Source of the DNA: Archegozetes longisetosus
Lineage: Eukaryota; Arthropoda; Arachnida; Sarcoptiformes; Trhypochthoniidae
NCBI GenBank assembly: GCA_018873245.2
Contig: JAEMBT020000002.1
Location: forward strand, 2,394,001 to 2,458,000
Length of the DNA stretch: 64,000 nt
Direction: 5' to 3'
The position numbers and the translations under genes were made by a program. The notes below the pieces were generated by a model. The model was given only the letters and a program-made list of their open reading frames with translations. It searched no databases and had not been told where the DNA came from. Below, one piece after another: positions 43,540 to 55,581 of this stretch. Position 1 is the stretch's first letter; each line of letters opens with the position of its first letter.

Positions 43540-44018
43540 TCAATATTTATAGCATTGATTTGCATTTTGCGTATAAAAAGTTAAAGCTCCGGAGCCATAA
43601 AACCAACGGAAAATTATAATTGATAGGATATTATTAATTGGAATCTCGTGAGTCATCGCAGCTTTTATTTTAGGTCTTTTTCGTGCGTAATCGCAACCGA
43701 ATAGATTGCATGAGAACATAATTATAATAGGTGTGCACTTGAGAGTAACGGACTTTTTAGGTTGTGTAATTCCATCAATGGAAGCATTGTTGACATCTAG
43801 TGACAACTTTTAATTCATAAGATTTAAAAGGTTTATTACTCATCTAATTCAAAACAATTTTAATTATTAAACTAATCAATAATAGAATAAAATCTAGAAC
43901 CAAGCACTAATCCTTTCTCGTTTGGTAGCAATTTAAATTTTAATACTGCCTCAATTTTAATCAATAAAACGCTCAATAATAGAATCAAATCGAGAGTTGA
44001 AATTTTAAAAGTATTCAT
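43540..44018 (-). CDS. Small secreted protein with four cysteines
   Basis: Exon 1 44018-43947 is a signal peptide (MNTFKISTLDLILLLSVLLI, ending KIEA at the splice site, phase 0). Exon 2 43806-43540 adds 88 residues after a 140-nt intron; 112 aa in total. An upstream in-frame ATG (44054) would add a charged leader and is less likely. The mature part has four cysteines (LKCT, FSCN, FGCD, NQCY), a basic patch ARKRPKIKAA and a hydrophobic NNILSIIIFRWFYGSG stretch. Unlike the 18-31 kb array, its intron is in phase 0. No known domain recognised. Confidence 0.5.
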
Positions 44019-44247
44019 GTCATATAACAATTGAAGCTTTGATTGTTTTTTCAATTAAATAAGAAGCTGAAAGTCCTGAAAGACTTCGTAAAATAGAAGC
44101 AAAATCGAAATATACTGAAGTTTGAATCAGATATTTCTGTATAATATCTTATTTTAAATAGGGAAATCTCTATACAACTCAATTACATGAAAATGAGACA
44201 TTTTATATCCCGGACATTTAGGCATCGATTTCCCGGAACTATAAGTT

Positions 44248-44254
44248 TATATAA
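44248..44254 (+). promoter_or_regulatory. TATA box of the SLC3 gene
   Basis: TATATAA lies 99 bases before the SLC3 ATG, a suitable position for a core promoter. Functional role inferred. Confidence 0.4.
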
Positions 44255-44352
44255 CGAGTACTAAATCGTCTCTCAGTTAGATGTTTAGGAAAATTTCTAG
44301 CTGTTTGTTAATGTTTGGCACAAAATGACTGATTAAGTTGATTATTAAGTAA

Positions 44353-46203
44353 ATGACGAATTCAATGGATAACATACAATCCCGAACAGAAGTTGAGTTC
44401 AGCGCTGAAAATGGGCCGAAAATTCAGATAAAAAATCAGTTCAAAGAAAGCTCGTGTTTAACTAAAGAAGAAGTAATGAAATATAAAACAGATCCGTTTT
44501 GGGTAGGAATAAGACTAGCTTTATTCATATTATTCGTCCTAACATTGATTTCAATGGTCGTCGCTTCGATTTGCATAGTAATTTTTACCCCAAAATGTAG
44601 TCAACCTCTCAAATGGTGGCAAAAGACACTCATCTATCAGATCGATGTCCGGGCATTCAAAGACTCAAGTAGTGACGGAGAGGGAGATATTCGTGGTATC
44701 ATCGATAAACTTGACTATATACAGAATACTTTGGGTTTGGATGCTTTACTTCTCTACCCCTTCTTTCCGACACCCACTAAGAGTTCAATTGGTTTTGAAA
44801 TCACTGACCATAAAGAAATCGACAAACGTTTCGGCAATTTGCGTGATTTTGAGGATTTGGTTAAAAAGTTACATAAGAGGAATATGAAAATTCTCATTGA
44901 TTTTATACCTAATCATACTAGCGACGAACATCTCTGGTTCATTAAATCCAAGGATAAGATGGAAGAATATTCTGATTACTATATTTGGACAGATAAAGTG
45001 AACGCTTCTATTGATTCGGACTCGAACTGGAGTTTGAATGCAAACAGACAACAATATTATTTCCATGACTCTAAGTCTAGTCAACCGAATCTCAATTTGA
45101 ATAATCATAAAGTGAGACAAGAGATTAAAAGTGTTTTAGAGTTTTGGCTTAAAAAGAGAGTCGACGGATTTCGTATCAATTTATCGAGTCTTGATAAATT
45201 GAAAGATAGTAACTTTACACTTTGGGATAATATTGAACTAGTGGAAGAGTGGCGTAGAGTTGTCAATAGATTTGGTACTGAAAAGTGTCTTTTACTGAAT
45301 CTAAAAGAACATAATCAGGATTTGATCAAATATTACGGGTCACGAAACAAACCATTAGTTGATCTGTCATTTAATGATAAGTTACTTATAAATTCATTTA
45401 CCGAATCTCTAAATGGAGAACAAGTTAAGCATATTATCGAATCCACAACTAATTTCAATAAAAGTTCAAACTCGTCATCCATTCCGTGGTACACTTGGGT
45501 TACAGGCAGTCATGATGTCAGGCGATTGGCCACAAGAATAGGTCATAATTTGGTCGATGCCATACATATGGTTGCATTTTTGTGTCCAAAAAGCACTCCA
45601 ATTGTCTATTATGGCGACGAGTTGGGAATTGACGATGATTTGGAGGTATCTGCGGCACGAGTATCTGCGGCACGAATATCTGCTAATGATTACTATCAAG
45701 AACAAATTTCTTATGGATCTGTAATGCAATGGACTCCTAATTCATCGACTGCTGGATTAAGTGATAGTGAGAGTGTTAAACCTTGGCTTAGAGTTCATCC
45801 GCACTTCAAAGAATATAATGTTGAGACAGAGCTCAAGACCAATCATTCATCGCATATTAAAGTTTTTAAGGCTTTAATCGAGTTTAGGAGAAAATATTCT
45901 GATGCTGTACTCTTTGGTGAAACGATGTTTCCGTTTGTCAACAACAGTGAAGTATTTGTTATGACTAGAATTGGGAGTGATTTAAATGGATTTTTATTGG
46001 CTATTAATTTTCATCATTCGTTTGCTGTAAATGTTATGTTGAATGAAACTTATTTACCAGAAACTGGTACTATACGTTTGATTAGTTCACAGGTTGCAGA
46101 ATCAACACTAATGCATTACAATCGAGTTAATCATGGAATCAATTTGACTAACTTTCATATTAACTCGTTACAGTCTATTCTCGTTGAATTTTCCAGTGGG
46201 TAA
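44353..46203 (+). CDS. SLC3 family amino-acid transporter heavy chain (rBAT/4F2hc-like)
   Basis: Single exon, 616 aa. Cytosolic residues 1-50, one TM helix at about 51-78, then FTPKCSQPLKWWQ: Cys82 just outside the membrane sits where rBAT and 4F2hc use a cysteine to bond the light subunit. The rest is an alpha-amylase fold (IYQIDVRAFKDS, GDIRGIIDKLDYI, ILIDFIPNHTSDEHLWF, VDGFRINLSSL, SHDVRRLATRIG, PIVYYGDELG). The catalytic Asp after GFR-x is Asn and the general-acid Glu is not found (CLLLNLKEH), so it should lack glycosidase activity and instead traffic a heteromeric transporter. Several N-glycosylation sequons. Near residues 430-445 a 15-base unit is duplicated, giving VSAARVSAARISA. AATAAA-type signals follow around 46285. 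Confidence 0.93.
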   Translation: MTNSMDNIQSRTEVEFSAENGPKIQIKNQFKESSCLTKEEVMKYKTDPFWVGIRLALFILFVLTLISMVVASICIVIFTPKCSQPLKWWQKTLIYQIDVRAFKDSSSDGEGDIRGIIDKLDYIQNTLGLDALLLYPFFPTPTKSSIGFEITDHKEIDKRFGNLRDFEDLVKKLHKRNMKILIDFIPNHTSDEHLWFIKSKDKMEEYSDYYIWTDKVNASIDSDSNWSLNANRQQYYFHDSKSSQPNLNLNNHKVRQEIKSVLEFWLKKRVDGFRINLSSLDKLKDSNFTLWDNIELVEEWRRVVNRFGTEKCLLLNLKEHNQDLIKYYGSRNKPLVDLSFNDKLLINSFTESLNGEQVKHIIESTTNFNKSSNSSSIPWYTWVTGSHDVRRLATRIGHNLVDAIHMVAFLCPKSTPIVYYGDELGIDDDLEVSAARVSAARISANDYYQEQISYGSVMQWTPNSSTAGLSDSESVKPWLRVHPHFKEYNVETELKTNHSSHIKVFKALIEFRRKYSDAVLFGETMFPFVNNSEVFVMTRIGSDLNGFLLAINFHHSFAVNVMLNETYLPETGTIRLISSQVAESTLMHYNRVNHGINLTNFHINSLQSILVEFSSG

Positions 46204-46289
46204 GCAAAACCTTATGAGATTCCCGACGAAGTAGGTCGTAATTAATTGATGAATAGTTCATATTTTAACGATTTTTTGATAGAAAATAA

Positions 46290-48500
46290 ATAAGTATTTT
46301 ATGCATCTAATAAATATTATTTTGTTTGAATCTCTCGTTTTAATTGTCATCTAAAAGTGCAATAAAAATATTTATTTTTAAATCAAGTGCAAAAATATTT
46401 TTCATTTAGAAGATAACTTTAGACACAACTCAATCGTTGAGCGTTTTAATTGGCAAAAATAAAAGAAATTAAAGTTTTAGTTGATGAATCTCGAGAAATA
46501 TATTTTGAATTATGAAGAATCCTGATTTGAACCCTTGATTAAAAAGACTTAATTCATAGTTGAAAGAGATATGTAAGTTTCGATTAAAACGAATTAAGGT
46601 AGTTTAGGTTGTTCTCCGATAAGTAAAAGAAATAGTTTAAATAAATTGTAACGAATTTCTTGCGCCGAAGACGCAAGTTAATCCGTTAATCACCGGTAAA
46701 CCACTAATTGATTTTACCGATGGAATGCAGACACAACTTATTGTCTACGACTTGGTGGAAGTCTGAGGGCAAAAGGGATATCCGATAGAAATTGCTTATC
46801 CAGCAATCTTACTATCAGACATGTATAGCTTATTAAAATAAAGACAAGTGTTCTCTATGAAGGCTTTATTGATACTGATGCTAAAAATGTATTTACAACA
46901 GCCTTTTATGTATTAAAATTACTCATAAACAATGCCTTACTAGAGGCCAGTTATTTTGGAACTATGTCGTCAACGATAGAGTCAACGATAGTGTCAAAGT
47001 AAGAGTCAATAGTAAGAGTCAAAGTTCGTCACAAAATAAAGTGATGTAATGAACATCAATGAATGCACGAAAATGAGTGTCTCGAAATAAAAAATCAAGT
47101 ATTCAGAATTTCTTTCAGAAATTTTCTTTAAAAATCAATTGATATCAATGAGTACACTAAAGGAGTTTTATCTATTTGCTCAATACAATCTATGATAACA
47201 TCAAGGGAATAGTTTCGAATTGGATGTTTAAATGAGCCATTATTGATAGAAGTAATTACGATTATCGAATTAGATAAGCTTCTATCAAACTGAGTGACAA
47301 AATATGGCTAGGTCTCGCCTTTAAATTTGAGTACACATTTAGAACATGACTCGTTCGACGTCCTATTGCTTAATTTTTAATATAACAAATTATTAATTAT
47401 TTACAATTTCAGATTTCTGTAGACTCAGAAACTCAAGAACTTATTCTTTGTATGATAATTATTCATGTATTACAGTGTTATCTTTTCGAAATTCTAAACA
47501 CGAAAGTTTAAAAAATAATATAAAATGAAACTTTAAGTAACGGTTCACAAATAATTAAGATTTACCTTAATCGAAAAGCTTTTTCTTCGAGACTCAATTA
47601 AGAATTTTCTCATTAAAAACAAACGAATGCAATGCCTATGTTAAAAGTGTTTAAAAATAATAATCAAAGGAATGATCAATTTTAATGATAAGGATTTAAT
47701 TAACTAATGAATTACAATGATCGTCAAGTAAATCTACCTCTGTAAATCCCTGACTGATGCGTGCACAGCATATTTTTGAGGGTTTGCTCATTTATTCAAC
47801 TGTTTATGAAAAGTATTAAACTTAGAATATGAATGATTTTATTTTAATAACTAATGCAATAATAGTTACCCAAAATCAATTATTTTATTGACTTTTTGAG
47901 TCAAAGTTAATCCACGAATATGAGTCAAATGTTTTTCTTATTATTCTTGAATCAAATGTAATTTTTATTCGTAAACTTAGAGTTGAACAACAGTTCTGGA
48001 TGAACTGCTAAATTTTTATGCTTGCCTTGACTCATCATCCATACCAGGTCCGGCCAAACCACGACCCCCGAGCCATAACCGGCTCGCAATGGATTTTGCA
48101 AACATATTACAATTAGATCTCTATCAATAGTTGCAAAATTCCTTTCCTGATAGCTTTTCAATTATTAAAAACTCATTACGAGTTATAAGTACATTTGGAA
48201 GTACTTATCTTTGTGAACAACTTTTATTTAAATTTAATAAATCTAAGCAAAAGGCATCATATCCGACCAACACTTGAATGATTGCATGAAAATAAATTCA
48301 GCTAACAGTTTAAGTCTTAATATCAATAGAATTGTTTCTGAAAGCAATGTCATGAATTAAACAGTAATAACGAATAATAGCTATCATAAAATTAAAGAAA
48401 GTTTGGTTCTCGGTCAGCACCACAACTACGATTTGAGCTCTGGTGGGGCTAAGACTAGGTTTTTTACTCACGATGAAAAGGTTTCATTTTAATTAAAACT
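46290..48500. other. Intergenic, 2.2 kb, no gene seen
   Basis: AT-rich. The only structures noted are a short GC-containing hairpin (CTTGCG...CGCAAG near 46659-46677) and the tandem repeat at 46967. Confidence 0.4.
46967..47025. repeat. Degenerate 12-base tandem repeat
   Basis: Five imperfect copies of GTCAACGATAGA (variants GTCAAAGTAAGA, GTCAATAGTAAGA). Non-coding minisatellite. Confidence 0.7.
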
Positions 48501-48506
48501 TTTTAG

Positions 48507-48675
48507 AATTTCGCTGTTACATCGGTTCACAGCAAATACATTGACAAATTTATCTAAATCTAATGCTACAGCTATTTCTCTTTCTATTGATGTTATAGCT
48601 AATCCATTCAACCTTTCATTTGACATAGAATTTCTTAAATAGGTTTTGATTAACTCCAATGTTGAGAACTTCTCT
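48507..48675 (-). pseudogene. hAT transposase C-terminal (dimerisation) fragment
   Basis: On the minus strand the frame reads FSTLELIKTYLRNSMSNERL, then NGLAITSIEREIAVALDLDK and FVNVFA. This is the hAT dimerisation-domain signature (ERLNGLA-x-x-SIE) found at the C-terminus of hAT/ZMYM-type transposases. No catalytic part is readable upstream and a TGA precedes FSTLE. Imperfect GC-richer inverted segments near 48417-48460 and 48830-48880 may be the worn ends of the same element. Confidence 0.8.
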
Positions 48676-48929
48676 CACAACTTACACTTACACAACCAAA
48701 GCCATGATATTTTGATGTAATTCATTAAATCAGGCATCCAATTAGAATAATCTATGAGTCTATCATAAATTTACAAATTAAAAATTAAAAACATATCTAT
48801 ACACAATTTCCTAAAAATCTCTGATGGGGCTATAGCCCCCTTAGCCTCCTATGCGGTTACAGCAGCGCTCTCAGCTCAAATTATTTCTTCGGTATGGCTC
48901 TTCAGCCAAAAAGTATGGCCAGGCCTGAC

Positions 48930-50075
48930 CCATACGCATTAGGGATCAAGGGAGATGTACCGTCGACAGATAAATGTTGCATATTTATCAATCCTAAAAA
49001 GTTGCAGAAGAGTTGATAAACTTTATGGCGAGACAACTCGTTCAGATTTGTGTTAGGTATATTGAGATTAATAAATAAATGCGTTCTTAGTAATCAGTTT
49101 GAAACTTTTCAACCATAGATTTTAGTCATGTTAAATGAAAAGATTTGACCAAATACTATGAGTCGAAAAGTTTTCAACGATTGAAAATGAAACTGTTTTC
49201 ACTATGAAAAGTTTTTGCCATTCCTTCAAAGCGTGTTATCAATTCAACTTAGAAATGCCAGTAATTCCCAAATCCGATACTAGAATCATTTGAATGAGCC
49301 ATAATTTGAAATTTTCATTAAAATTACTCGACAGATCTGATCAGCGTTTTGATTCTGTGACTGATTGTTATTTCTAATATTAAATTGACTTTTGCTATGA
49401 CTGATATTGAGATACTTATAATGTTTAGCAATGACTAACTTTTCACTATTTGAGTTTATGTCTCGTCCCTCTTATCTTATCCAAACGTATCAGGGATAAT
49501 CCAGGATCAATGCATAACATCTATCTGTCAATTGTACCTAGGATCATTGTACCGTCAACATATAAGAGTTATGTATTTGTCATCACTAAAAAGATGCAGA
49601 AGAATTGATAAACCTAAGGGCTCAACAACTCATTGATATCTGTATTACGTTTAGTGATATTAATCAATAAATGAATACTTAAAAAACTAGTTTGGAACTT
49701 TGATAAAATAGACTTTGACTCATCTTTGTAATAAGTTAGTTGAGTCAATACCACATCTGCTACAAGAAGTGATGGCTCGAGAGAGCGGTCCGACTCATCA
49801 TTAAAATTATTTAAATTGAATCACAGTTGACTGTTGAACTATTTTGATTGAATATTAATAGTGTGATGTATCTTATCAATAACTTTCATTCTATAACTTA
49901 TGAATATCAAATAAACTGACTTCAGCTACGAATAAGATTATTACTCATATTACGTTTAATTACTGAGTAATGCTATAATTTGACGCTATAAACTTATAGT
50001 TTCAATTTCTGTCTCGTCCCTCTTATCTTATCCAAACGCATCAGAGATTAATCCGGGATCTATGCATAACTTTTT
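48930..50075 (+). repeat. Two tandem copies of a ~570-bp dispersed repeat
   Basis: Copy 1 (about 48930-49515) and copy 2 (about 49515-50075) share in order: GTACCGTC-A-A-ATAA, a block AAAAAG-TGCAGAAGA-TTGATAAAC, GTCTCGTCCCTCTTATCTTA, TCCAAACG-ATCAG and GATC-ATGCATAAC. A third copy in the same orientation lies at 61000-61425. No coding capacity or clear terminal repeats. Confidence 0.7.
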
Positions 50076-50079
50076 TCGA

Positions 50080-50595
50080 CCGACTGTACAATATTAAAAT
50101 TTGTTAAAATAATAGTTCATTTAAGTTGAAAAATACTAGTTTTCTGATTGTCTGGGCGAAACACTCTTCAAACAAACTCCTCATTCATTACTCTTATTAC
50201 TACAAATCACGTATTCGTGAATAGCAAGTCATATCAGATTAAAAGGCATTTAAACTAATTTACTCTCAAGATAAGTAACAAAAAGACATCTTGAAAACCA
50301 TTTTTAATCTTAAGACTTCACAACTGCTATTAAGCGAAGAAAAATAATTTACTTAACATGATATCTAGGGTTCTAAACTATACTTCATACGACAAGAATG
50401 ATTGCAGCGATATAAAACTCAAATTCATTACAGAATAATAGTCATAATTATAGTGATAGCTAGTTCTTATTCTGGTGGACGCCTAACCCAGCCAAAAAAC
50501 TTCTATTTTGATGAGAAATGAATGATAGTCTAATAAGGAATCCATGGAAACCTTTGATTTGCATCTCCACAGGGTGGGATACGGTTAGAACATAG
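50080..50595. other. Intergenic, no feature seen
   Basis: AT-rich sequence between the tandem repeats and a TA microsatellite. Confidence 0.4.
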
Positions 50596-50596
50596 C

Positions 50597-50599
<3 letters not shown>

Positions 50600-50641
<42 letters not shown>
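50600..50641. repeat. (TA)n microsatellite
   Basis: About 21 uninterrupted TA units. Confidence 0.98.
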
Positions 50642-50642
<1 letters not shown>

Positions 50643-50803
50643 CATAACGCATAGCAATAGTTCCATCGCTAGAGAGAAAGAGCTGGGAGAGTGAGGGATC
50701 TATTGCTCACTGACTGTCAGGGACAACGCCTTCATAGCAAGTTTTGCTTTTCATTCATTGTGTGTTTTTCTCTTGTTTCTCATCTCAATTAATCCGGTAA
50801 ATA

Positions 50804-51844
50804 ATGGACCAAACAAATGAGACAACCGCTAACCAGTCTAAGCTCAAGTGCAAATCCTTTCGTTATGTTCAGTCGTCATTATTGCTGCTGCTGGTCATCA
50901 GTTTTGTGGTAAAAAATAATTTTTTACGAACTGTTTGCTATTATCAATCTCTTATTGTTGCTCTGGTCTCGATTATGAAAGTTTCCTGCTTTGTTACTAT
51001 GGCCAGTCTTATATACTTCCATTATTGGCTCTTTACATTAGTCTTTTATTTAATTATCTATTCAACTTCCTCATTCAGTTGGAAAAAGTTTTTAGCCTTT
51101 TATTCAAACTTTAGCTAAAAATCCCTGAATGAAGAAATTGTTTCCGAAGACTCTAAAAATTCAGATAAAATATAAAATTTCCTTATGATTTCTAGCTTTT
51201 GATTTCATATAATATAAACTGTCAAAAAACTGCCAAAACTTTGAAACAAATTAAATATGACTCGAAGTTTGAATCAACTTTTTGAAGCCAAGGGAAAAGT
51301 CAAATAAAATAATAATTTTCCCATAATTTCTAGTTTTTAATCATATCTGAAAAGTACTAAAATGTTGCCAAAAATTTAAATCTAATTTAATAAAACGTTT
51401 TTATTTTTCCCAAAACCACAAAACATCTGAAAAACAGATTTATTCGATAACACTCATCGCAGACATCGTCTCATATCACAACCAAATTGGTTTTCTGTTC
51501 CTAACAATAATAATCGATTTGCTAGCGATGACAATACTGGTGATCGGTATAAGAGGCGTTGCACTAGAAGTCTTCCACTTCGTGGCTGCGTTTGCAATAG
51601 TGGCTGCGATTGTGACCATTGGACAGGCAACCACTTTGCGTTTCGGTCACCACTATTGACAACATTCAACTTCCTATTAGACATATCGATGACCAGTTTG
51701 GGCTTTCTATTTGCCTGGATGTTATATCAGGAGCTGTTGCGAAAAGGAGGCGCGACTGTTATACCGAATATTGGTATTTGTGTCGTTAAAAAGGCCAATC
51801 TTGAAGATGAAGAGAACGAAAATAAGAAAAGTAATGAAACATAA
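50804..51844 (+). CDS. Four-helix membrane protein (member 6), with a 35-nt intron or frameshift
   Basis: Exon 1 50804-50908 (MDQTNETTANQSKLK, then TM1 SSLLLLLVISFV) joins in phase 0 to 51438 on (529-nt intron). TM1 ends IYSITLIADIV; TM2 is IGFLFLTIIIDLLAMTILVI; TM3 VFHFVAAFAIVAAIVTIG. The frame then meets TGA at 51657. Coding continues in another frame (LTTFNFLLDISMTSLGFLFA, TM4, then YQELLRKGGATVIPN and an acidic tail) to 51844. Either a 35-nt GT-AG intron (51646-51680) joins them to 158 aa, or a one-base shift near 51650 does; the second gives a longer, better TM4. Alternatively exon 1 reads through its donor to a 104-codon product. Family member by topology and weak similarity. Confidence 0.55.
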
Positions 51845-51849
51845 GCTTA

Positions 51850-53570
51850 AAACGAGATAGAAGCTTTATTTAAGACACTGAGATCTCATAATAAGCTTTA
51901 GTCAATCTAAATAGCTCAAAAGCTAATAACTAACTTAAATTACTGGCAATATTGTATACGACTTAATAATCATGTCTAATATAATGACTTATTTATTAAT
52001 TTTTCTCAACAGTAATGCAAATAAATTAAACATAAGTTTATGTAAGATTTTTCATTTATTGAATACATTTTCAAGACTTTTTATGCAATTTAAGCACAAC
52101 TTTCAAGTTATTCGTTGATTAGTCACTAATGAGTTCTCTTCTTACGTAAGAGAATTGATGTATTTTCTGTTAGTCTTATAGGAAATATAAATAAATGGCA
52201 CACTTTTATAGCTTTTAAAAGGCTTTGTCACCACAAGAAAACAAAATTAAAAATGAACTCAAGCCATTAAAAAGCTTTTTTCAATTTGACATTCGAGTTG
52301 CAGATATCTTAATGTCACGAAATGATAATCAAATAGAAAAAAATATGTGAATTATTCTCGTAATAAAAATTATGAAGAATTAGTCGAAAAGGGACCAAAA
52401 TATTGAAGAATAATTGGTTTTTATAATGACTGTGATAATAAACAATTTTTTCTGTCATATCGCGCGCATAACAATCAGAGCGTTTAAATACAAATAATTA
52501 ACTTGAGTATGATTTGTAAAATAGAGAAATAATCGTAAAAAGGCTAAACTTTCTTAAAAGTTGAAAAAAATTAAATTAACTTTTAGTAAAAAACGCTCAC
52601 ATCAAAGATTATTTGGTTCATGACAATTATAGTTCATCCTTAAGTTCAAAAATCTGATAGTATCAGTTCGAAATCAAGAAGAAAAGTTTTTGAACCAAAT
52701 TTTTAAAGTTAAGGACTAAAATTCAAATCACATAAAAGACCTCAAACTAACCAAAGATTGATTCATTTGAAAATAATTTTTTATCATTGCGGTTATATTT
52801 TTCAAAGGCGTTACACTTTAGTAACTTATTTTAGCGCATAAAATCTTATGAAAAATTTATTTCACACGCACTCTAGGAGTTAGATATCTATAAAAAAAAC
52901 ACTCATTATTTACACAAATTTAATGGATTTTAAGACATAAATAATGAATAATCTATAGACAGTTTTTTTCATGGGTTAGAAAATGTAAATTCTCCTAATT
53001 TTTAAAGGTAGCAAACTATGAGCTATCACTCAAAATATTCAAACCGTTTTGAGCGATTGAAGTTTAATTTAGATTTTTTTCAAAGATAATCTCAATGTTC
53101 CTCAAGTCTGCATAATAAATAGCTTCGATATGAAGTTTTTATTTGTCTACTTCCATAGACTTAAAGCTCGAGCTAATAATCATGAAAGTTAAATTTTATC
53201 ACTCAGCTATAAAATAGATTAATTAATTAGCAATAAAGTCATAAGTGATGAGAAAATTCTTATTAGTCTTACGCTTAATAAAGTATTGCGTAAGTGTTTT
53301 AGAATTTTTCAAATTTATTTTCTATTATTAGATAATCTTTATATAATTTCGTAACTTATGAACTTCAATCGAAAAAGTCAAGTGTACTATTTACATTAAA
53401 AATTAAAATAAGTTTCCAAGTAGATTTTAAGAACTGTTTAGGTTCTCAGCAAAAATAGATTATTGATTGAATCGACTAACGTCACAATTAAGAAATTAAG
53501 TCGTAGCGAACAAATTAGGGAAACTTTTTCATTTTGAACTACTATAAGTTGCAGTAGTACTAGTCTATTA
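51850..53570. other. Intergenic, no gene seen
   Basis: AT-rich; no frame above 60 codons with support. Confidence 0.4.
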
Positions 53571-53572
53571 CA

Positions 53573-53697
53573 GTGTTTTTCAAACTTTTCGTGTTGCAAT
53601 CCCTTGTATGGCATTTGTCGTGAGTGTCATGGAATACAAATTTGTGACTTAGCAGCCCACTAGTGGGCCATAAAGTGCAGCTCAAAAACCACTTGTC
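53573..53697. mobile_element. Probable hAT-derived MITE fragment
   Basis: Begins CAGTGTTTTTCAAACTTTTC and ends near the complement of AAGTGGTTTTTGAGCTGCAC, both like hAT ends (CAGTG-TTCTCAA). Inside is CCCACTAGTGGGCC, a motif common in such elements. No matching 8-bp flanks, so old or partial. Confidence 0.45.
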
Positions 53698-53699
53698 AA

Positions 53700-55575
53700 C
53701 AAAATCAACTTAGATTGAATTAGAAAATGTGTTTTCGTCCAGAAGAAAATAATCTCGACAGATCATTAATGTGAAAAATATTTTTAACCTTATTATTCAA
53801 TAAATAAAACTCTACATTTACACTGAAAAAAGATATTAAAAAAGATATTTAAAGAAACATATTTCATACATCCCTCGGAGATTAAAAAAATTTCCTACGC
53901 TTTCTTTGCATGTTATTTTTAAGAAATGTTTCCTTCTCTCGTGTTTCAAGAATGAATCATTGAACGTCAGGCTAGTAATGATCTCATAGATAAGTTTATC
54001 GAATATTAAAAATAGAGCCCTTCGTAGAGCCAATAGTTTTTTAGCTAATGATTATTTTAATTCAAGTTCGAAATCGTTTTTCTTAACAGGTTATCAATTT
54101 TGAAAAGTGTGCTAATCATTGGTTTATAGTTAAGACTTATTTTCGAAAACTAAATTGTCAATATATTCTTCCCCTGGTGTTTATCTTGATTTTGAGCGAA
54201 AATTTTGAGGGAAAATTTCGTGCGGTCATACTTTTCGTCCTCATAATATTTATCGATAACTTTTCCAAACACATCAAAAATACATTAATTCATTTCTATG
54301 AATTATTAAGTTGTTATTAAGTGATTACTCTCTAATTTCATTTTAAAACTTATTTCTTATTAATTAAAAACTCAGTCGATTGATAATTAAGCTCATAAGT
54401 AGGTTATTAATCAGAAAAAAATTAAAACTAATGTCGACTTCGAATTAGACGTAATTGAGTTCCGATTTCATACATTTATTATCAATGAAAGTGTTTATAG
54501 TTTGTAAAAATTTATTTTTGATTTTTGTGACTAAAAGTATAAAATACATCAAAATTACGTCAAATAATACAAACACACAATAAGTGAATTGAACAGATTT
54601 GCAATGAGTTTGAAGTTAATACTTATAGTAAAGTGAGTAAAACTGTAGAGCTTTAACATAAGAAAAAACCCAAAGGCTCAACATTACTGGGGAAAGTATT
54701 CACTACACAAATCAAATTTATTCGGAAAACTCCTAAACTTATTCTTAAGTGAAAGTAAACAAAATTATGTTAATATGAAATTAAGTCCTTATTTCATACT
54801 GAAAATGTTTTAAGCATACAATTTCCTTATTTATTGGTCTGATTCAGTCTTAAAAGCATTGATTTGATTATAATATGACTTAATATATTAGAACTTTATC
54901 ATGCATCGTTCACGCAAACTGAAACTTTAATTAATATTTTGAATAATAATGTTTAGCTTTTGGCTTATATCTCGTTTGAAGTATTACTCACTAAAGAAAT
55001 AATTAATATGATTGAAAAAGTTTGTACACCTTTGATGAACATCTCAATTGATATAAAGTTCAACTACAGGATCTCTCGAGGATATTTCAAAAATCTCTTA
55101 ATTCGAAGTGAAACTTTTCTAAATAACAAATTTCACGACTCCTTATATATCAATAGTTATAGTAATTAGTTTACAATAAATATTACAATAGATTAAGTTA
55201 AATATCAATGAGATATTGAGATAAGATTACGATCTAAAACGTAGAGAGTACAAGAGAATGAAAATTTGATTTCGTTTTCGTTATGCAACACATTTTTAAG
55301 ATCACTGCATAATTAAGAGACCGATTACGAGGAAATCAAATCGCGGTCAATACAATAATGAGCACAAAGAAGTTCAATACGTTTTGGCCATAGGGTAAAA
55401 GTTGAAAATGTCGCAAAACTGAAGCAATTTTTCGTACATACGCGCAAAAAATAAAACGCTGAAGAAAATTCGCGTCTTCCTCGCACAACAAGATATTGGC
55501 CATCGGACAAGAAGTGGAAAAATTCGGATGTTTCTTGATTACGTAAAAAAGTTGACGAAACACTGACACAAAAAA
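53700..55575. other. Intergenic, no gene seen
   Basis: Low-complexity AT-rich DNA with only short frames. Confidence 0.4.
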
Positions 55576-55581
55576 TTCAAT

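Noticed and set aside
51454-51684. 76-codon minus-strand frame
   Set aside because: Antisense shadow of the helices of tetraspan member 6.
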